Both the position numbers and the translations under genes were made by a program. DNA of 64,000 nucleotides from Candidatus Thiomargarita nelsonii (GTDB taxonomy: Bacteria > Pseudomonadota > Gammaproteobacteria > Beggiatoales > Beggiatoaceae), in contig JSZA02000003.1 in the NCBI GenBank assembly GCA_000785145.2, forward strand, positions 1-64,000, read 5' to 3'. Within the stretch, counting starts at the first letter, position 1, and each line of letters starts with the position of its first letter. Shown one piece after another: positions 27,013-38,754 of the stretch. The notes below the pieces were generated by a model, which made no database searches, was not told the DNA's origin, and saw nothing but the letters and a program-made list of their open reading frames with translations.

Positions 27013-27447
27013 TTTGTTGTTTCGGGAAATCCGCGCAGCGAAATTCCCGAAACAACTGAACATTTTTGACTTCGTTTCGGGAAATCCGCGCAGCTCCATT
27101 CCCGAAACAACTGAACATTTTTGACTTCGTTTCGGGAAATCCGCGCAGCTCCATTCCCGAAACAACTGAACATTTTTGACTTCGTTTCGGGAAATCCGCG
27201 CAGCTCCATTCCCGAAACAACTGAACATTTTTGACTTCGTTTCGGGAAATCCGCGCAGCTCCATTCCCGAAACAACTGAACATTTTTGACTTCGTTTCGG
27301 GAAATCCGCGCAGCTCCATTCCCGAAACAACTGAACATTTTTGACTTCGTTTCGGGAAATCCGCGCAGCTCCATTCCCGAAACAACTGAACATTTTTGAC
27401 TTCGTTGCGGGAAATCCGCGCAGCGAAATTCCCGAAACAACTGAAAT
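27013..27447. repeat. Eight-unit 55-bp tandem array of family B palindromes
   Basis: Units start at 27020, 27075, 27130, 27185, 27240, 27295, 27350 and 27405 (exact 55-bp period). Each is TTTCGGGAAATCCGCGCAGC... CCCGAAACAAC plus a TGAACATTTTTGACTTCG linker. The six inner units have CTCCATTCCCG, while the first and last have CGAAATTCCCG. All three minus-strand frames are open. It separates hisD from hisC. Confidence 0.93.
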
Positions 27448-27462
27448 TTCAAGGCTAAAAGT

Positions 27463-28761
27463 TCAAGTAGTCCGATATTCTGCGGACTGTGCATGAGCAG
27501 ACAATCCTTCGCCATAAGCGAGAATCGAAGCCGTTTGTCCCAAGGTATGCGCTCCCTCTTCAGAACACATAATGAGTGATGATCGTTTTTGAAAATCATA
27601 CACGCCTAGTGGCGAAGAAAATCGGGCGGTGCGCGATGTGGGTAGAACGTGATTGGGTCCTGCACAATAATCACCTAAGGCTTCGGCTGTATAACGTCCC
27701 ATGAATATGGCCCCAGCATGGCGAATTTTTGAGTTCCATGCTTGAGGGTTTTCAATGGATAACTCTAAATGCTCTGGCGCGATAAAGTTAGCAACTTCAA
27801 TCGCTTCATTCAAATCCTTGGCTTGTATCAAGGCCCCCCGGTTGGTTAATGAAGTGCGAATAATCTCGGCGCGTGGCATTTTGTCAATTAGGCGGTTCAT
27901 GCTGTCCTGCACAGTATCCAAAAAGGTGGCATCAGGACTCACTAAAATGGCGCGAGCCTCTTCATCATGTTCTGCTTGTGAAAATAAATCCATAGCAATC
28001 CAATCTGGATTCGTTTGCCCATCACAAATCACTAAAATTTCTGAAGGTCCAGCAATCATGTCAATGCCAACCATACCAAATACCATACTTTTAGCAGTGG
28101 CTACATAAATATTACCTGGTCCTACAATTTTATCAACTTTGGGCACTGTTGCTGTACCATAAGCGAGTGCTGCAATCGCCTGCGCTCCACCGATGCTAAA
28201 GATTTTCTCAACCCCGGCAATAGCCGCCGCCGCTAATACTATATCATTCAAAACGTTGTCAGGGGCAGGTACCACCATGATGATTTCATCGACTTCTGCC
28301 ACTTTGGCAGGTATAGCATTCATCAGTAATGATGATGGATAAGCTGCTTTGCCACCGGGTACATATAAACCAACCCTAGAAAGTGGGGTGATTTGTTGCC
28401 CTAATATGGTACCATCAGCCTCAGTATATTGCCAAGATTTTTGTTTTTGGTGTTGGTGATAATTGCGAATACGCTCGGCAGCTTGTTCTAAGGCTTGGCG
28501 TTGAGTGTTATCCAAATCTCTTAAAGCTTGCTGCAAACGTTGCTTGGGGATAATAAGTTCTTCTGGGTTTTGTACGTTTCGGCGATCAAATTGGCGTGTG
28601 TAGTCAAGCAGGGCGGCATCGCCATGGCGACGTACATTTTGCAAAATGTCGCGTACTGTTTGCGTGACAGTATCATCTGATAGCGTATCCCATGCCAGCA
28701 GACTGTCTAGTTGTGACCAAAAATTATTGTCTTTGGTGAATAAGCGTTGTAGTTTTAGCAT
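27463..28761 (-). CDS. hisD: Histidinol dehydrogenase
   Basis: 432 residues, full length. Family marks: [25 protein letters not shown]-type region, [31 protein letters not shown]-like [26 protein letters not shown] and [21 protein letters not shown]. Two-step NAD-dependent oxidation of histidinol to histidine, zinc-dependent. First gene of the visible his cluster. A scrambled internal fragment of this gene lies just upstream at 29027-29137. Confidence 0.97.
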   Translation of the reverse strand: MLKLQRLFTKDNNFWSQLDSLLAWDTLSDDTVTQTVRDILQNVRRHGDAALLDYTRQFDRRNVQNPEELIIPKQRLQQALRDLDNTQRQALEQAAERIRNYHQHQKQKSWQYTEADGTILGQQITPLSRVGLYVPGGKAAYPSSLLMNAIPAKVAEVDEIIMVVPAPDNVLNDIVLAAAAIAGVEKIFSIGGAQAIAALAYGTATVPKVDKIVGPGNIYVATAKSMVFGMVGIDMIAGPSEILVICDGQTNPDWIAMDLFSQAEHDEEARAILVSPDATFLDTVQDSMNRLIDKMPRAEIIRTSLTNRGALIQAKDLNEAIEVANFIAPEHLELSIENPQAWNSKIRHAGAIFMGRYTAEALGDYCAGPNHVLPTSRTARFSSPLGVYDFQKRSSLIMCSEEGAHTLGQTASILAYGEGLSAHAQSAEYRTT

Positions 28762-28820
28762 CGTTGTTTTTCAGATATTCTATGGTTTGTGGATTGATTT
28801 TAGGAACGTGCATAAAACAA

Positions 28821-28894
28821 CTAGGGCAACCATAAAGGATTGCCCCTACATAATTTATTTAGGGAGCGTAGGGGTAATCCCTTGTGGTTACCCT
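28821..28894. repeat. Family D palindrome variant
   Basis: ACTAGGGCAACCATAAAGGA TTGCCCCTAC, a short spacer, then the diverged complementary half. It lies in the 700-bp gap upstream of hisD. Confidence 0.75.
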
Positions 28895-28929
28895 AAAGTT
28901 GACTATACTTAACTAGGCCATAAACTAAA

Positions 28930-29005
28930 CTTTTATGTCATTTCGACCAACGGGAGAAATCTTTTTGAGTTCCAAGATTTCTCCCGTTGGTATCCATGAC
29001 AAAAG
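28930..29005. repeat. Family E inverted repeat (CATTTCGACC..GGGAGAAATC)
   Basis: Arms TTTTATGTCAT/ATGACAAAAG and CGGGAGAAATCTT/AGATTTCTCCCG form a hairpin element. A longer relative is at 61684-61782. Confidence 0.75.
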
Positions 29006-29026
29006 TGCTTGTAGCCCGTGCTGAGT

Positions 29027-29137
29027 ATAATACTATATCATTCAAAACGTTGTCAGGGGCAGGTACGACCATAATGATTTAAGTGGGGTGATTTGTTGCC
29101 CTAACATGGTACCATCAGTCTCAGTATATTGCCAAGA
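29027..29137 (-). pseudogene. Internal hisD fragment, duplicated and deleted
   Basis: Matches hisD 28240-28294 and then jumps to 28380-28436, so about 85 bp of the source is missing. It carries several point changes. It is joined directly to the ATPase remnant at 29138. Confidence 0.85.
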
Positions 29138-29447
29138 GATTAAATGATTTTTTAAGGTGGCGTTGTTGAGAAACCGACACCCACGAGCGCGGCGCACGCC
29201 CGGTATCATAGTTGACGCAGATCATTTGAACGAAAGTCTATACCACTGATTTCTGGTAAACGTGTCAGCACTGCCCCTAAACCCACCGCAATGGCATCAA
29301 GAATGGTAGTTTTACCCGCTGCGTTGTCGCCTACTAGGACGGTTAATTGTGGATCAAGTGGTAATTTTAATTTATTAACGGCGCGAAACGAAGTAGTCTC
29401 GTAGAGAACTTGTTCAAATTTTCAATTGTGATATGACTTACTTTCAT
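29138..29447 (-). pseudogene. Truncated second copy of the Septu-like ATPase 5' end
   Basis: ATG at 29447, 25 bases after the res stop on the same strand. It matches 40927-40706 and 40492-40418 of the intact ATPase gene, with 213 bp of the source (40493-40705) replaced by 4 bp. It has the same frame break at an A_AAT_TTG heptamer (29415-29421). Downstream the -1 frame keeps VLVGDNAAGKTTILDAIAVG, with mostly third-base differences from the other copy and a 9-base in-frame indel. Confidence 0.85.
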
Positions 29448-29471
29448 GGTTTTTTTAGGCAATATCAATAA

Positions 29472-32354
29472 TTACCATAACCCCGCTTGTTTTTTCTCAT
29501 CCAAGGGACGCAATTTGGCAAAGTGGAGTAGTTCATCCAACCTCGCGTTTTTATCACGCCACTCATAAAATAAATCTTCACCGAGTAGTACATAATGCCA
29601 GTCGCGTTTTTGACGTTGTTCCAATGTCAATTCATTAATACGATCACACCATGCTACCGCTGCTCTTTGTTTGCGTTGGACATTGGGATGATTCATTTGC
29701 GCTTGTGCCTTAGTTTCAACAAGATAAATGGCAGACTGAGTACGCACCAAAAAATCAGGTGAATAATAGGCGGGTAAACCATCATCTTTCACATAGCGCA
29801 AACGGACAAAGTAATGTTTTTGTTCATTAATTTTGCAAAAGGCTTCCACATGTCCATCATGGTTGGCTAATTCAATAAATGACTTTTCAAAACCACCGCT
29901 TTTTGTAGGATAAGGTAGGCGTTCATAAATACATTTATTCACCGGCAAAGAGGCACTTTCACGCAGAGTCAGTTTTGGCACTTCCGATAAATAACGGTGG
30001 GTAACTTCTGCTATTGCGGTCATTTCGGTGTTTTCAGCAGCCAGTAATGCGCGTGCCAAAGTGGTGATAATATGTTGAGCGACAACATCAAGTAATAATA
30101 CGCGCCAGTTTTCATCTTCTAAAGGGATAAAATGGGTATTAAATAATCGGTGGCGAATATAATTATCAATCCATCCGGCTAGTTTAGCTTGATTGATTTG
30201 CAGATAAGGAAAGTGTGATTTATTGGCATAAGTTTTCGCGCTTTTAGTAATCGGTGCGCTTAAAACTGCCGAGAGGCGATTAGTCAGACGTGCCACAAAA
30301 TCGTTATAACCTGTCGCTGTCATAATGCCACCATCAATTCGGTAATCTCCGAACAAAGTTTTACTTTGAACATCTTGGGAGGTAAAGACATCGCCTTTGC
30401 CAATCATCTTATTGAGTTGAGAGAGTGTTAGCGTGTCGAAGGGGGCTAATGTCTTATGATCAATATCATGTTGCTGCAAACTTTCATCCGCTTCTCGCAG
30501 AATAAAAGGTATGGCAAAATCATATTTGGCATAATCTTCACGCAAGCCAACTGTAATGAGATCACCGGTGCTACTACCTTCTTCACTTTCTTCTGAAGTG
30601 GTAGCCACTAAACCTTCTTGCATCAATTCATCATAAAAGTGTTGAAACGCGGGATGTTCAACAATGCTTAAAATGTCGATTAAACTTTGTGGCTCTTTAC
30701 CTTGATTAATCCGGTGCCGATTTTCTTGCTTTATGTCACTATATTCAGGCTCTCGCCACATTAATCGTAACCCGCGCCCAATGGTTTGCTCCAACAAAAT
30801 GATGGAGCCGGTAGTACGAAGCGGCACAATCACGCAAATATTATTGACATCAAAACCTTCTCTGAGCATCAAGACGCTGACAATCACGCGAGGGGTGGCA
30901 TGGCTATCAACGTCAAATAAGTGTTCTCGCACCGCTTGCCATTCACTGGGTTTTAATTCGCCTTTTCGAGTGGAGTCAATCGCCATGATTTCTTTTTCTT
31001 TTAAACCTTCTTCTTGGAGAAAAGCGACAACACACGGTGTAACGTAAGTATCTTCACACACCACCAGCATTTTAGGAAAACGTTGTGGATCAATTTTGGC
31101 GAAATCTGTTTCTAATTTGGTTAATTTGGCAAGCCCAGCACGCAACATAACACGCTGCCCTTCTGATAATATCGGTTTACCGTCAGCATCGCGTTCCGCT
31201 TTAACTTTAAATGGCAATGCCCCAATTTCTTTGCGTTTATCAAGTACCAGTGATTTTACTAACCCTGTTCGCATGGCGGTTTTTAGTTCAAAATCAACAC
31301 TGATATGGGGGAAATAAACTTTCCGTGCTTTTTTGGGCGTACCCACTTGATTATAGGGCGTTGCCGAAAAATCTATTTGTACAAAGCGGTTGTCTTTACT
31401 AGCAGCAATAGTGAGCAAACTTTTTTGCCATTCTACTTCACTGATTTCTCCTGCTTTTTTTGATGTATGAATATGATGGGCTTCATCATTAAATACCATT
31501 AATTCGCTCAAATCGGCAAGATAGTCCAATACCGCGCCCCGTAAATAATTGCGATCCAATTGTTCCAGTGCATTGCCAGCACTTTTACCGGGCGATATTG
31601 GCAATAGAGATTTAACGACGTGCTTTGGATCAGGTGAACATGGGGTGATGTCATTTTGCTCATCATCGACCAACAAATGCCAATTGGTAATGGCAATCAT
31701 ACCATTGCCGGTGACTTTAGAGCCGATTTCATCTTTTGTGCATACATTGGTTTGGACAAAGTGATCAATTTGTTCCCTGTAAGTGTCAGGTACAAATAGA
31801 CTGTGATAATGCGCTATGTCTGAACTGGCAAAATGACTGCCTTTGCCCCGAAAAGCATCAAGTAGGCGTTCATAAACAATCAAGCCCGGCGCGACAATCA
31901 AAAAATGGCGGGTAAAACGCTCATCGTCTGGAAGTGCCTGTTTATTGAGGGCTTGCCATATCAGCAAAGTTTGCAACACCCAAGTTTTACCGGTGCCAGT
32001 TGCCATTTTTAAGCAATATTTGGGGTGGGCATGTTTCGGTTGTGACAATTCATTCAATAAATCTTTGTCAGCCAGCAATTCATCGGGGGCAACTTGAACA
32101 TATAATGCTTGCAGTGTTTTTGCACCCAATACTTCATGCGCGTAAATGGTATTAAGAATAGCTTGTCGCTGTCCAGCATGAAAATTAAAAGCGCGATTAT
32201 CACAAAAGTCCGTTTGAAACCACCATTTGAGTAATTTTGCTGTCGTTGGCGTAACTTGTTCTAGGATGGGGGCTTTGCCGGTTTCGAGTCCCTCGCTGGC
32301 TTGGTTAGTGAGCTTGGTTAAATTTTTGGCGAGGATGAGATTGTTTATGTTCAT
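29472..32354 (-). CDS. Type III restriction enzyme, Res subunit
   Basis: 960 residues. SF2 helicase with Walker A MATGTGKT (118-124), DEAH box FNDEAHH (290-293), SAT-like FSATPY and motif VI TIGRGLR. Near the C-terminus, SPDFLVRTQSAIYLVETKAQ (about 885-905) is a PD-(D/E)XK nuclease core. Works with Mod: translocates along or signals through DNA between inversely oriented unmethylated sites and cuts beside one. Separated from mod by 146 bp holding two family B palindromes, so it may also have its own promoter. Confidence 0.93.
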   Translation of the reverse strand: MNINNLILAKNLTKLTNQASEGLETGKAPILEQVTPTTAKLLKWWFQTDFCDNRAFNFHAGQRQAILNTIYAHEVLGAKTLQALYVQVAPDELLADKDLLNELSQPKHAHPKYCLKMATGTGKTWVLQTLLIWQALNKQALPDDERFTRHFLIVAPGLIVYERLLDAFRGKGSHFASSDIAHYHSLFVPDTYREQIDHFVQTNVCTKDEIGSKVTGNGMIAITNWHLLVDDEQNDITPCSPDPKHVVKSLLPISPGKSAGNALEQLDRNYLRGAVLDYLADLSELMVFNDEAHHIHTSKKAGEISEVEWQKSLLTIAASKDNRFVQIDFSATPYNQVGTPKKARKVYFPHISVDFELKTAMRTGLVKSLVLDKRKEIGALPFKVKAERDADGKPILSEGQRVMLRAGLAKLTKLETDFAKIDPQRFPKMLVVCEDTYVTPCVVAFLQEEGLKEKEIMAIDSTRKGELKPSEWQAVREHLFDVDSHATPRVIVSVLMLREGFDVNNICVIVPLRTTGSIILLEQTIGRGLRLMWREPEYSDIKQENRHRINQGKEPQSLIDILSIVEHPAFQHFYDELMQEGLVATTSEESEEGSSTGDLITVGLREDYAKYDFAIPFILREADESLQQHDIDHKTLAPFDTLTLSQLNKMIGKGDVFTSQDVQSKTLFGDYRIDGGIMTATGYNDFVARLTNRLSAVLSAPITKSAKTYANKSHFPYLQINQAKLAGWIDNYIRHRLFNTHFIPLEDENWRVLLLDVVAQHIITTLARALLAAENTEMTAIAEVTHRYLSEVPKLTLRESASLPVNKCIYERLPYPTKSGGFEKSFIELANHDGHVEAFCKINEQKHYFVRLRYVKDDGLPAYYSPDFLVRTQSAIYLVETKAQAQMNHPNVQRKQRAAVAWCDRINELTLEQRQKRDWHYVLLGEDLFYEWRDKNARLDELLHFAKLRPLDEKKQAGLW

Positions 32355-32365
32355 AAAATTGATTA

Positions 32366-32472
32366 ATTGTTTCGGGAATTTCGCTACGCGGATTTCCCGA
32401 AACTAACATTTTGCTTTAAAATTGATTGAGATTATGAAGTTTCGGGAAATCGTACCTCATTCCCGAAACAAC
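32366..32472. repeat. Two family B palindromes between mod and res
   Basis: TTTCGGGAATTTCGCTACGC GGATTTCCCGAAAC at about 32369-32402, and GTTTCGGGAAATCGTACCTC ATTCCCGAAAC at 32438-32470. The latter is the same subtype as 4471-4504. Confidence 0.82.
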
Positions 32473-32500
32473 AAACAAATTCTGCTGTCATGTTTGTGAG

Positions 32501-34534
32501 TTATTCGACTTCCACCATGACTTCAGATTCAAATCCAAAGACATCCACCGCCCGCACCGCGACTTGACGTTTACCCTTTTTGTGCGGTAAGTCGAGCAAA
32601 TAGGCACATCTAGTAACGGAAAATTGCCCCTCTGCATTTTCGGTATTACCCCGATAATCTTGCCAGACGGAACGAAAGACTTCACCGTCAAAGTCTGGAT
32701 CGACGCTCCAATATTCGATTAAGTGTAATGGCTCGTTATCAATGACTGCCTGTAATTTTTTGCGGTTGGCAGGATCAAGATTCAGTGCATCAGGCGAAAG
32801 CAAAATATAATTTTCTAAGATAATGGTGAGCGTTTCCATCTCTTTAGTTAGCACACGCTGCACGGGTTTAATGGTGAGATATTGCAATGAGGAAAAACGG
32901 ACTTCCTCCGCCGTTAATTTTTTGCCTTTTTTCTTGAGGCGATCTAATAAATCGGGTGGGATGACTAACACTTCCAAACGTTCATCATTTAATCCTGCAA
33001 TATCAAACCCAATAGATGTAGTGAAATTCCACCCTAACACGACGACTTTATCCCACCCGCCTAATAATGTATCCCGTTGTTGAATGGCTTTTTTAAGCGT
33101 GGCAAGCCCAGTGAGTTTATTGGGTGAATCGCACAATACCAAGGTTTTGGTGTGAGGCTTATGCCCTAAATTGCGATTGGGGTTATCTTCCGGCGGTAAG
33201 GGCAGTGCGCCATATAGCCCTAATACGATATTGGCTAAATCTCCAATCCGATAACTGCGCCCCAGCGTGGATTTCATTTGCTCCACTTGATAGTCGCCGA
33301 TGGCTTGATAGAGAAAGGGCTTGGCATCTTGATCAATCAGGCGTTTACGCATAATCATGCAAGCGGGTTTACCGATGTCGGTGACTATCCAACGGCGGTT
33401 GAGTTTTTCTGCGACAGCAGCGGTGGTGCCTGAGCCTGCAAAACAATCGAAGACTAAATCGCCTTCGTTGGATGAGGCTTTGATGATGCGTTCTAAAAGG
33501 GCTTCAGGTTTTTGAGTATCATACCCTAACCTCTCAATAGATGAAGTTGTTAATGCCCTAATATTCCAAACATCATCTACTGTTCTACCTTCAACAAGAA
33601 CATCTTTTAGATAACGTTTAACAGTATTTCTTCCATCAGCCCAAACAAATTCACCGTTATCATCTTTTTTTATACTTTGTTTTCTTGTGGCAATATACGT
33701 TGAAAGTAACTTTTTTAAATATACTTTTTCTTTGCCCATAACCACAAAGCTTCCAAGATCATCTATGTCAACTTTTAATTGGCTCAGTTCATTTACCGTT
33801 ATGTTATCAACCCAAGACTCAGATACTTTGCTATACGTCCACAGCTCATTTGACTTAGAATAGAAAAGAATTGAGTCATGTTTTCTACTGAACTGTTTAT
33901 TATCTGCACGTCTCCACCCACTATAACTCCAAACAATTTCGTTTCTAAAACAACCTTTACCCAAAACCTCATCTAACACAATCTTGACATAATGCCCCAC
34001 ATGCCAATCTAAATGCACATAAATCGATCCCGTCTCCGCCAACAATTCCCGCATTAACACCAAACGCGGCGTAATCATTGCCAGATAAGAAGCCGTGCCA
34101 TCCACCCATGTATCAGAATAAGCAAACTGCTCAATCACCGTTGGTTTATGTTCCAATTGGGTACCCGGCAGCGTCACTTTAGTCCGATAATCCGCTTTAG
34201 AATCATACGGTGGATCAATATAAATCAGATCAACTTTACCGCGCAGACTTGGTGTCTCCTCATCCCCAGCAATCAGAGCCGCCATTGCCAACAGATTATC
34301 CCCATAAATAAGGCGATTCATCGAAGACGGCTGATAGACATCAATATTACGTTTTTGGGTTTGCTTAAACAAGTCGAGCCAATTAGAATCCCTTGACGGA
34401 AAAACTAACTCCCGCGTTTGTAAACAGATGCGATGCTGCCCCGTCAAATCATCCAAAATCTGTTCAGCCTGACGCTTACCCGCCGCGACAATTGACGGGA
34501 GTTGTTCTAAAAGGCTTTTGGTTTTTTCAGTCAT
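32501..34534 (-). CDS. Type III DNA adenine methyltransferase, Mod subunit
   Basis: 677 residues. Beta-class order: catalytic DPPY at 107-110 ([15 protein letters not shown]) precedes the SAM motif [20 protein letters not shown] (about 362-380). The long middle region between them, including the segment 205-330, is the target recognition part. The C-terminal 250 residues probably contact Res. Methylates an adenine in an asymmetric site and gives Res its specificity. Its ATGA start overlaps the stop of the 1384-residue NTPase gene by 4 bases, which ties restriction and NTPase into one translation unit. Confidence 0.93.
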   Translation of the reverse strand: MTEKTKSLLEQLPSIVAAGKRQAEQILDDLTGQHRICLQTRELVFPSRDSNWLDLFKQTQKRNIDVYQPSSMNRLIYGDNLLAMAALIAGDEETPSLRGKVDLIYIDPPYDSKADYRTKVTLPGTQLEHKPTVIEQFAYSDTWVDGTASYLAMITPRLVLMRELLAETGSIYVHLDWHVGHYVKIVLDEVLGKGCFRNEIVWSYSGWRRADNKQFSRKHDSILFYSKSNELWTYSKVSESWVDNITVNELSQLKVDIDDLGSFVVMGKEKVYLKKLLSTYIATRKQSIKKDDNGEFVWADGRNTVKRYLKDVLVEGRTVDDVWNIRALTTSSIERLGYDTQKPEALLERIIKASSNEGDLVFDCFAGSGTTAAVAEKLNRRWIVTDIGKPACMIMRKRLIDQDAKPFLYQAIGDYQVEQMKSTLGRSYRIGDLANIVLGLYGALPLPPEDNPNRNLGHKPHTKTLVLCDSPNKLTGLATLKKAIQQRDTLLGGWDKVVVLGWNFTTSIGFDIAGLNDERLEVLVIPPDLLDRLKKKGKKLTAEEVRFSSLQYLTIKPVQRVLTKEMETLTIILENYILLSPDALNLDPANRKKLQAVIDNEPLHLIEYWSVDPDFDGEVFRSVWQDYRGNTENAEGQFSVTRCAYLLDLPHKKGKRQVAVRAVDVFGFESEVMVEVE

Positions 34535-37500
34535 TTAGTGTTTCCGATATTTTCGTGTGATAGTACATCAGCTACCCAGTAAAGATAAACAAACTCAGAT
34601 TGTTCTACGACTAATACCAACTGTTGCATCCAATCTTTCAACTCTATCATATTCATATTGATTTCCTTATCACCATTGGCAGGTATAATACTTTCTTGTA
34701 TTTCCACTAGCACTTTCTTTGCCTGTAAAAGGTATAATCGTTGTTCTTGTTCCTCTATAGTTAGCGCACTGAAATAGTTTAGCATATCAGTCAAACGATC
34801 CAGTACATTTTGATATGCGCTACTCATATAACCACTTTGTTCTGTCACATAATGTTGGAGCAATGCCATATCTTGCTCTTCTGGCAGTCTGTTGAAATCA
34901 TTGATATGTGTTACAAAGCCAAACAATTTACCAACCGCTTGTCGAAACTGTTTTGCCAAATCTAACAAAGGCGTTTCCCATATACTTAAATTAAGCTCTT
35001 CCAATTGTTGGCTTGAAAGCGTTTTTGGCACATAGTGCCACCAATCTTTTTCCTCTGTGTAAACCGTGTTATCTAAACTTCTACCTTTAACCAAAGGTAC
35101 AACAGCGATGTTTTGCCAGAAAAAATCGTAGGCATAGCATTTTGTTGTACCATTTTCATTGGTTCCCATTCCAGTTTTAAGTGCTTTAATAACAGAATCA
35201 CGGTGAATATGTAGTTCTATAGGGTTCTGTATATTATAGCTAATCCACAAAGTCGGTTGCCCATTCCAGTAAACGCATTCTGACATAATTTTTGCGTCGA
35301 TACCTTCGTTAGAAAGTTTACGAAATTGTTTACGAATGCTTTTGCGTATTTGTTCTAATGTATTGGCTAATCTTTTTTTTGCGGATTGTTCAAGTTTTTT
35401 TACTACACGCTCTGGGTGATGAGCGAAATAAAACCATATATTCCAAGCCGTCAAAAAAACATCATTTTCACGTTTTTCTAGTTGATTGAGTTCTTTTATA
35501 TCTAATAAATGAGAAAATTTTTGTCTAAATTCTCTCTGAAAATCGGGCAAGGCTTTTAATGCCTCTGCAAAATTAACGGTAGAAAGATGTCTGAAACGAG
35601 GATTAATATTGATGCCACCTTGTTCAGCCACCTTTTTTATCTGTTCCTTTTGATCAGAAGTTTTTGCTCTACCAAGTCTAGCATTAAGAATAATAATTTG
35701 AAGGGCTTGTGTCAAAAAATTAGAGAGACTAGAAGTGAGAGTTCTAGTCATAGAAAGATATATTTTGTGTTGTTGCAAAGCCAATGCGTAATGTTTTTCT
35801 TCACTACTTTGAGGCTGATTATCTTCAGATTTTTGATCACTTTTCAGGTTTTCTTCTATAAATCCCCACTCATCTACAGCACATTTAGGAAACGAGGGAT
35901 GAAGCTTTATTAACTCACGGCACTTCTCATACTCATTTGTATTAATATGCTTATCAAAACTATTAATAAACGGTTTACTTTGAAAGTAGATGCTAAGTGC
36001 TTTTTGTAGCTCTTCTAACCTGTCTACAATTGATGTTCTAAGATGTAACATCGTTTGAACATATTTATCCCAAGTGTCTAGGCGTAAATCGTACCCGCCC
36101 AACCGCCTAAACGTGGCATTTAAATTCACTGCTTTTGTGGGAGGAAGTGATGCGGCTGGAATTCCAGTTTTTTCCGTATCATCATGGGGCAACTGCAAAA
36201 TTTCAACTCTATGTCCATACCCTTGGCAACCGTATTTTTTTCGATCCGGCAACAATTGACGCAAGAGATGAACTCTATGCACACCAGCCTCATGGAGTTT
36301 GTTATTATCTTTGTCAGTGTCTGATTCTGCTAATTGTGCAATGTCTAAAATAAAGTGTGCCCGAATGGTTTCTCCATCATCTTCTATAAAAACAGTTTGT
36401 GTGTCTTGCTTAAAACGTGTCAATAATGTGCTACGGTGTGCATTTAACCAATTGTTAAACGATGTTTTCCAAGCAAATGACAGTGCAAAAACAACCTCTG
36501 CAAGATAATCCAATGGCAATGTTGGCAATGCTTTTTCTAAATCAGTTTTGCTCAACCACGATAAAAGCGGCGTGTCTAGGTGTAAATACCCTGCCCAAAA
36601 GTGTGTTTCTGCTATACCTGACCAATCAGAAAGAACATTGGGTGAATTAGGTTGCTTACAAAGTCCAATCATCCATTGGGTAGCATGTAGAAAAACGGTT
36701 TCTTTAGCGGTTTTACGCTCTCTAATATTATCAATATATTGCTTAAAATTTTCCTGTTGATACAAAAAATTATCACTACTGGCAACTGCATTAGTAATAT
36801 CAACCCCAAACAACATCCACCAACCTTCACCGACACGGTTGTAAATTTCTTTAATAAGTGGCTTATTTTCATTAAGGTAGTTTCTCACACCTAACCACAA
36901 CAAAGCTCGCAAAACCCCGCCCAATCCTGTCCAACTGACAAGTTGATGTTTTGATAACGTTTCCAACAATTGAGGCGTTGTCTCAATACGCCTAGAAAAA
37001 GCATGTAACAGAAAAATTTCTAAGTCTTCTTCAGGCATTAATGGTAATGCTGCACTAGCCATTCTATCCCACGGTGATAAAATAGAATCCGTTAACAGTT
37101 CAACAAGTATGGTGGAACGTACTGGATGTAAACCTTCGACATAACGCTCATCTTGGCTATACCTGAGTAAAAATTCTCGCTCAAACAGTTCAATCGTCTG
37201 CTCTGGCATGGCTAAGTTCAGGTATTCCACTAATTTGATTAGATCAATACGCGCACCATACGCCGAAGCAACAGAGACTAAACGAAGTAATTGAAATTCC
37301 TCTTTATATAATTTCTTTTCACGGACTTCATTTTTTAATTTTTTGACTTGTTCCGTTAATCTTGTGCGTAACAATTTGTTCTTAGTAACAAAATAAACAA
37401 ATTCCAGTAAAGGTGGTACTTCAGAAACAAAACATTGCCAAGCGTCTTCAAAAGACAGAAAAAAATGACTCCCACTCTGGGGAATGTGAGGATAGAGTTC

Positions 37501-38685
37501 ACGCGCTTCTGATTCATCTAATGCCAATTCAATCGTTTTAAATTGAATTTCAGCCCCCGATAAACTGGCACGTCGCCAATCTTCTTCACGCACTGTAATG
37601 AGCAAATGTAAATTCTTATGGGGCGCAATTTCTCTGACGAGATCAAGCCAATGAGTTTCGCGTGGTAAAACATCCAAATAAATCAGCATGGGGGCATTAA
37701 CGACATTGACATGTTCTATCAATGCCCTAGCGATACTTAAACTATGTTGCCTATTCTCCACTAAGCGTATCGCAAACTGCCATTTTTCAGGGAAGAAATT
37801 ATGGGCATAACGATAAGCTAAAGTACTTTTACCTTGCCCCGATGCACCGTGAATCACTACCACGTTTGCGCTGTGGAAATGCTCATCTATTTCCTGAAGT
37901 TTATTAGGACGTATTACGTCAACACCAGCAAGGATATGCTCATAACGTGCAGCAATACCTTCATAAAATTCTTCTTTAAGCTTTCGTTCAGACCAATTAT
38001 CAGCGGTATCTCCTATCGGAACAATAGAAGTAAACCATTCCCGATGATGTGAAGTGCGCTCCGCAAGATAACGTCCAACACTATTAATCTTAGTGATTAG
38101 TGAATTATTGGTGATTTTTTCACGGTTTTCAGATGCCCTAAAAATCCAATAGATTAAAAGTTCTAGGGCATGTTTAGGATCACCACCCGTTGGATATTTT
38201 TCCAAAATGATAGTTATGTATGGTTTCAAACAATTTTTATCAATTTGTTCAAGCGTTACTTTATGAAAAAGAGTTTCAGCATCAATTTTAGAAATGCCAT
38301 GTTTGATAAGCTTATTAATTATGGATTGTCGTTCTTTACCATCATCATTCCAAGCTTTTTGCATTTCTGGACCGATAGAACCTAAACTAACTAACCTTGT
38401 GCAAGCATCAGGGTAATCTTTGACACGTTCTACAGCACGACGAAAAAAAGATTCTTTGGTTTTTTCTTTTTTAGATAAATCAGAAAAACTCAATCTTTCA
38501 CTTGTTTTGACTTGAATAGCTTCTATCAATTTTCCGTATTTATCAAAAATGGCTAAATCTTCATTACCCTCTGGCTGAAAACTAAGCTGTTTTGAAGAAT
38601 CCGTTGAAAGGATTTTGTGAATAGTATAAATAAATTGCCACCGAAAACCTCGGTAGGCAGATTCAGCGCCTGATGTTGTATTCAT
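34531..38685 (-). CDS. Cap4-like nuclease / STAND-type NTPase fusion
   Basis: 1384 residues. Residues 1-90 ([39 protein letters not shown]) look like a DUF4297/Cap4 dsDNA nuclease: acidic D43 then Q58-x-K60. A helical stretch follows. A P-loop is at 280-287 (GASGQGKS), Walker B MLIYLDVL at 333-340 and [10 protein letters not shown] at 361-370, the pattern of STAND ATPases. The remaining 900 residues are helical with no recognisable repeat, in the position of an Avs-type sensor. Such proteins oligomerise on a phage protein and activate their nuclease (family knowledge). It is stop/start coupled to mod. Antiphage role and trigger are inferred. Confidence 0.75.
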   Translation of the reverse strand: MNTTSGAESAYRGFRWQFIYTIHKILSTDSSKQLSFQPEGNEDLAIFDKYGKLIEAIQVKTSERLSFSDLSKKEKTKESFFRRAVERVKDYPDACTRLVSLGSIGPEMQKAWNDDGKERQSIINKLIKHGISKIDAETLFHKVTLEQIDKNCLKPYITIILEKYPTGGDPKHALELLIYWIFRASENREKITNNSLITKINSVGRYLAERTSHHREWFTSIVPIGDTADNWSERKLKEEFYEGIAARYEHILAGVDVIRPNKLQEIDEHFHSANVVVIHGASGQGKSTLAYRYAHNFFPEKWQFAIRLVENRQHSLSIARALIEHVNVVNAPMLIYLDVLPRETHWLDLVREIAPHKNLHLLITVREEDWRRASLSGAEIQFKTIELALDESEARELYPHIPQSGSHFFLSFEDAWQCFVSEVPPLLEFVYFVTKNKLLRTRLTEQVKKLKNEVREKKLYKEEFQLLRLVSVASAYGARIDLIKLVEYLNLAMPEQTIELFEREFLLRYSQDERYVEGLHPVRSTILVELLTDSILSPWDRMASAALPLMPEEDLEIFLLHAFSRRIETTPQLLETLSKHQLVSWTGLGGVLRALLWLGVRNYLNENKPLIKEIYNRVGEGWWMLFGVDITNAVASSDNFLYQQENFKQYIDNIRERKTAKETVFLHATQWMIGLCKQPNSPNVLSDWSGIAETHFWAGYLHLDTPLLSWLSKTDLEKALPTLPLDYLAEVVFALSFAWKTSFNNWLNAHRSTLLTRFKQDTQTVFIEDDGETIRAHFILDIAQLAESDTDKDNNKLHEAGVHRVHLLRQLLPDRKKYGCQGYGHRVEILQLPHDDTEKTGIPAASLPPTKAVNLNATFRRLGGYDLRLDTWDKYVQTMLHLRTSIVDRLEELQKALSIYFQSKPFINSFDKHINTNEYEKCRELIKLHPSFPKCAVDEWGFIEENLKSDQKSEDNQPQSSEEKHYALALQQHKIYLSMTRTLTSSLSNFLTQALQIIILNARLGRAKTSDQKEQIKKVAEQGGININPRFRHLSTVNFAEALKALPDFQREFRQKFSHLLDIKELNQLEKRENDVFLTAWNIWFYFAHHPERVVKKLEQSAKKRLANTLEQIRKSIRKQFRKLSNEGIDAKIMSECVYWNGQPTLWISYNIQNPIELHIHRDSVIKALKTGMGTNENGTTKCYAYDFFWQNIAVVPLVKGRSLDNTVYTEEKDWWHYVPKTLSSQQLEELNLSIWETPLLDLAKQFRQAVGKLFGFVTHINDFNRLPEEQDMALLQHYVTEQSGYMSSAYQNVLDRLTDMLNYFSALTIEEQEQRLYLLQAKKVLVEIQESIIPANGDKEINMNMIELKDWMQQLVLVVEQSEFVYLYWVADVLSHENIGNTK

Positions 38686-38754
38686 TGTTTTTAACCAAAA
38701 TATGCTTATCGTTTATTTCTGGCACACCCGACACGAGCAATAAACCATTATTAA

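Noticed and set aside
27020..27447. CRISPR array
   Set aside because: Regular palindromic units, but the intervening sequence is identical in every unit. The same reasoning excludes the 44- and 61-bp arrays.
26950..27599. Minus-strand ORFs of 130-200 codons over the 55-bp array
   Set aside because: Repeat read-through in rotating frames; one overlaps the well-supported hisD end.
36135..36353. Several forward ORFs within 34.5-38.7 kb
   Set aside because: Antisense shadows of the 1384-residue NTPase gene.
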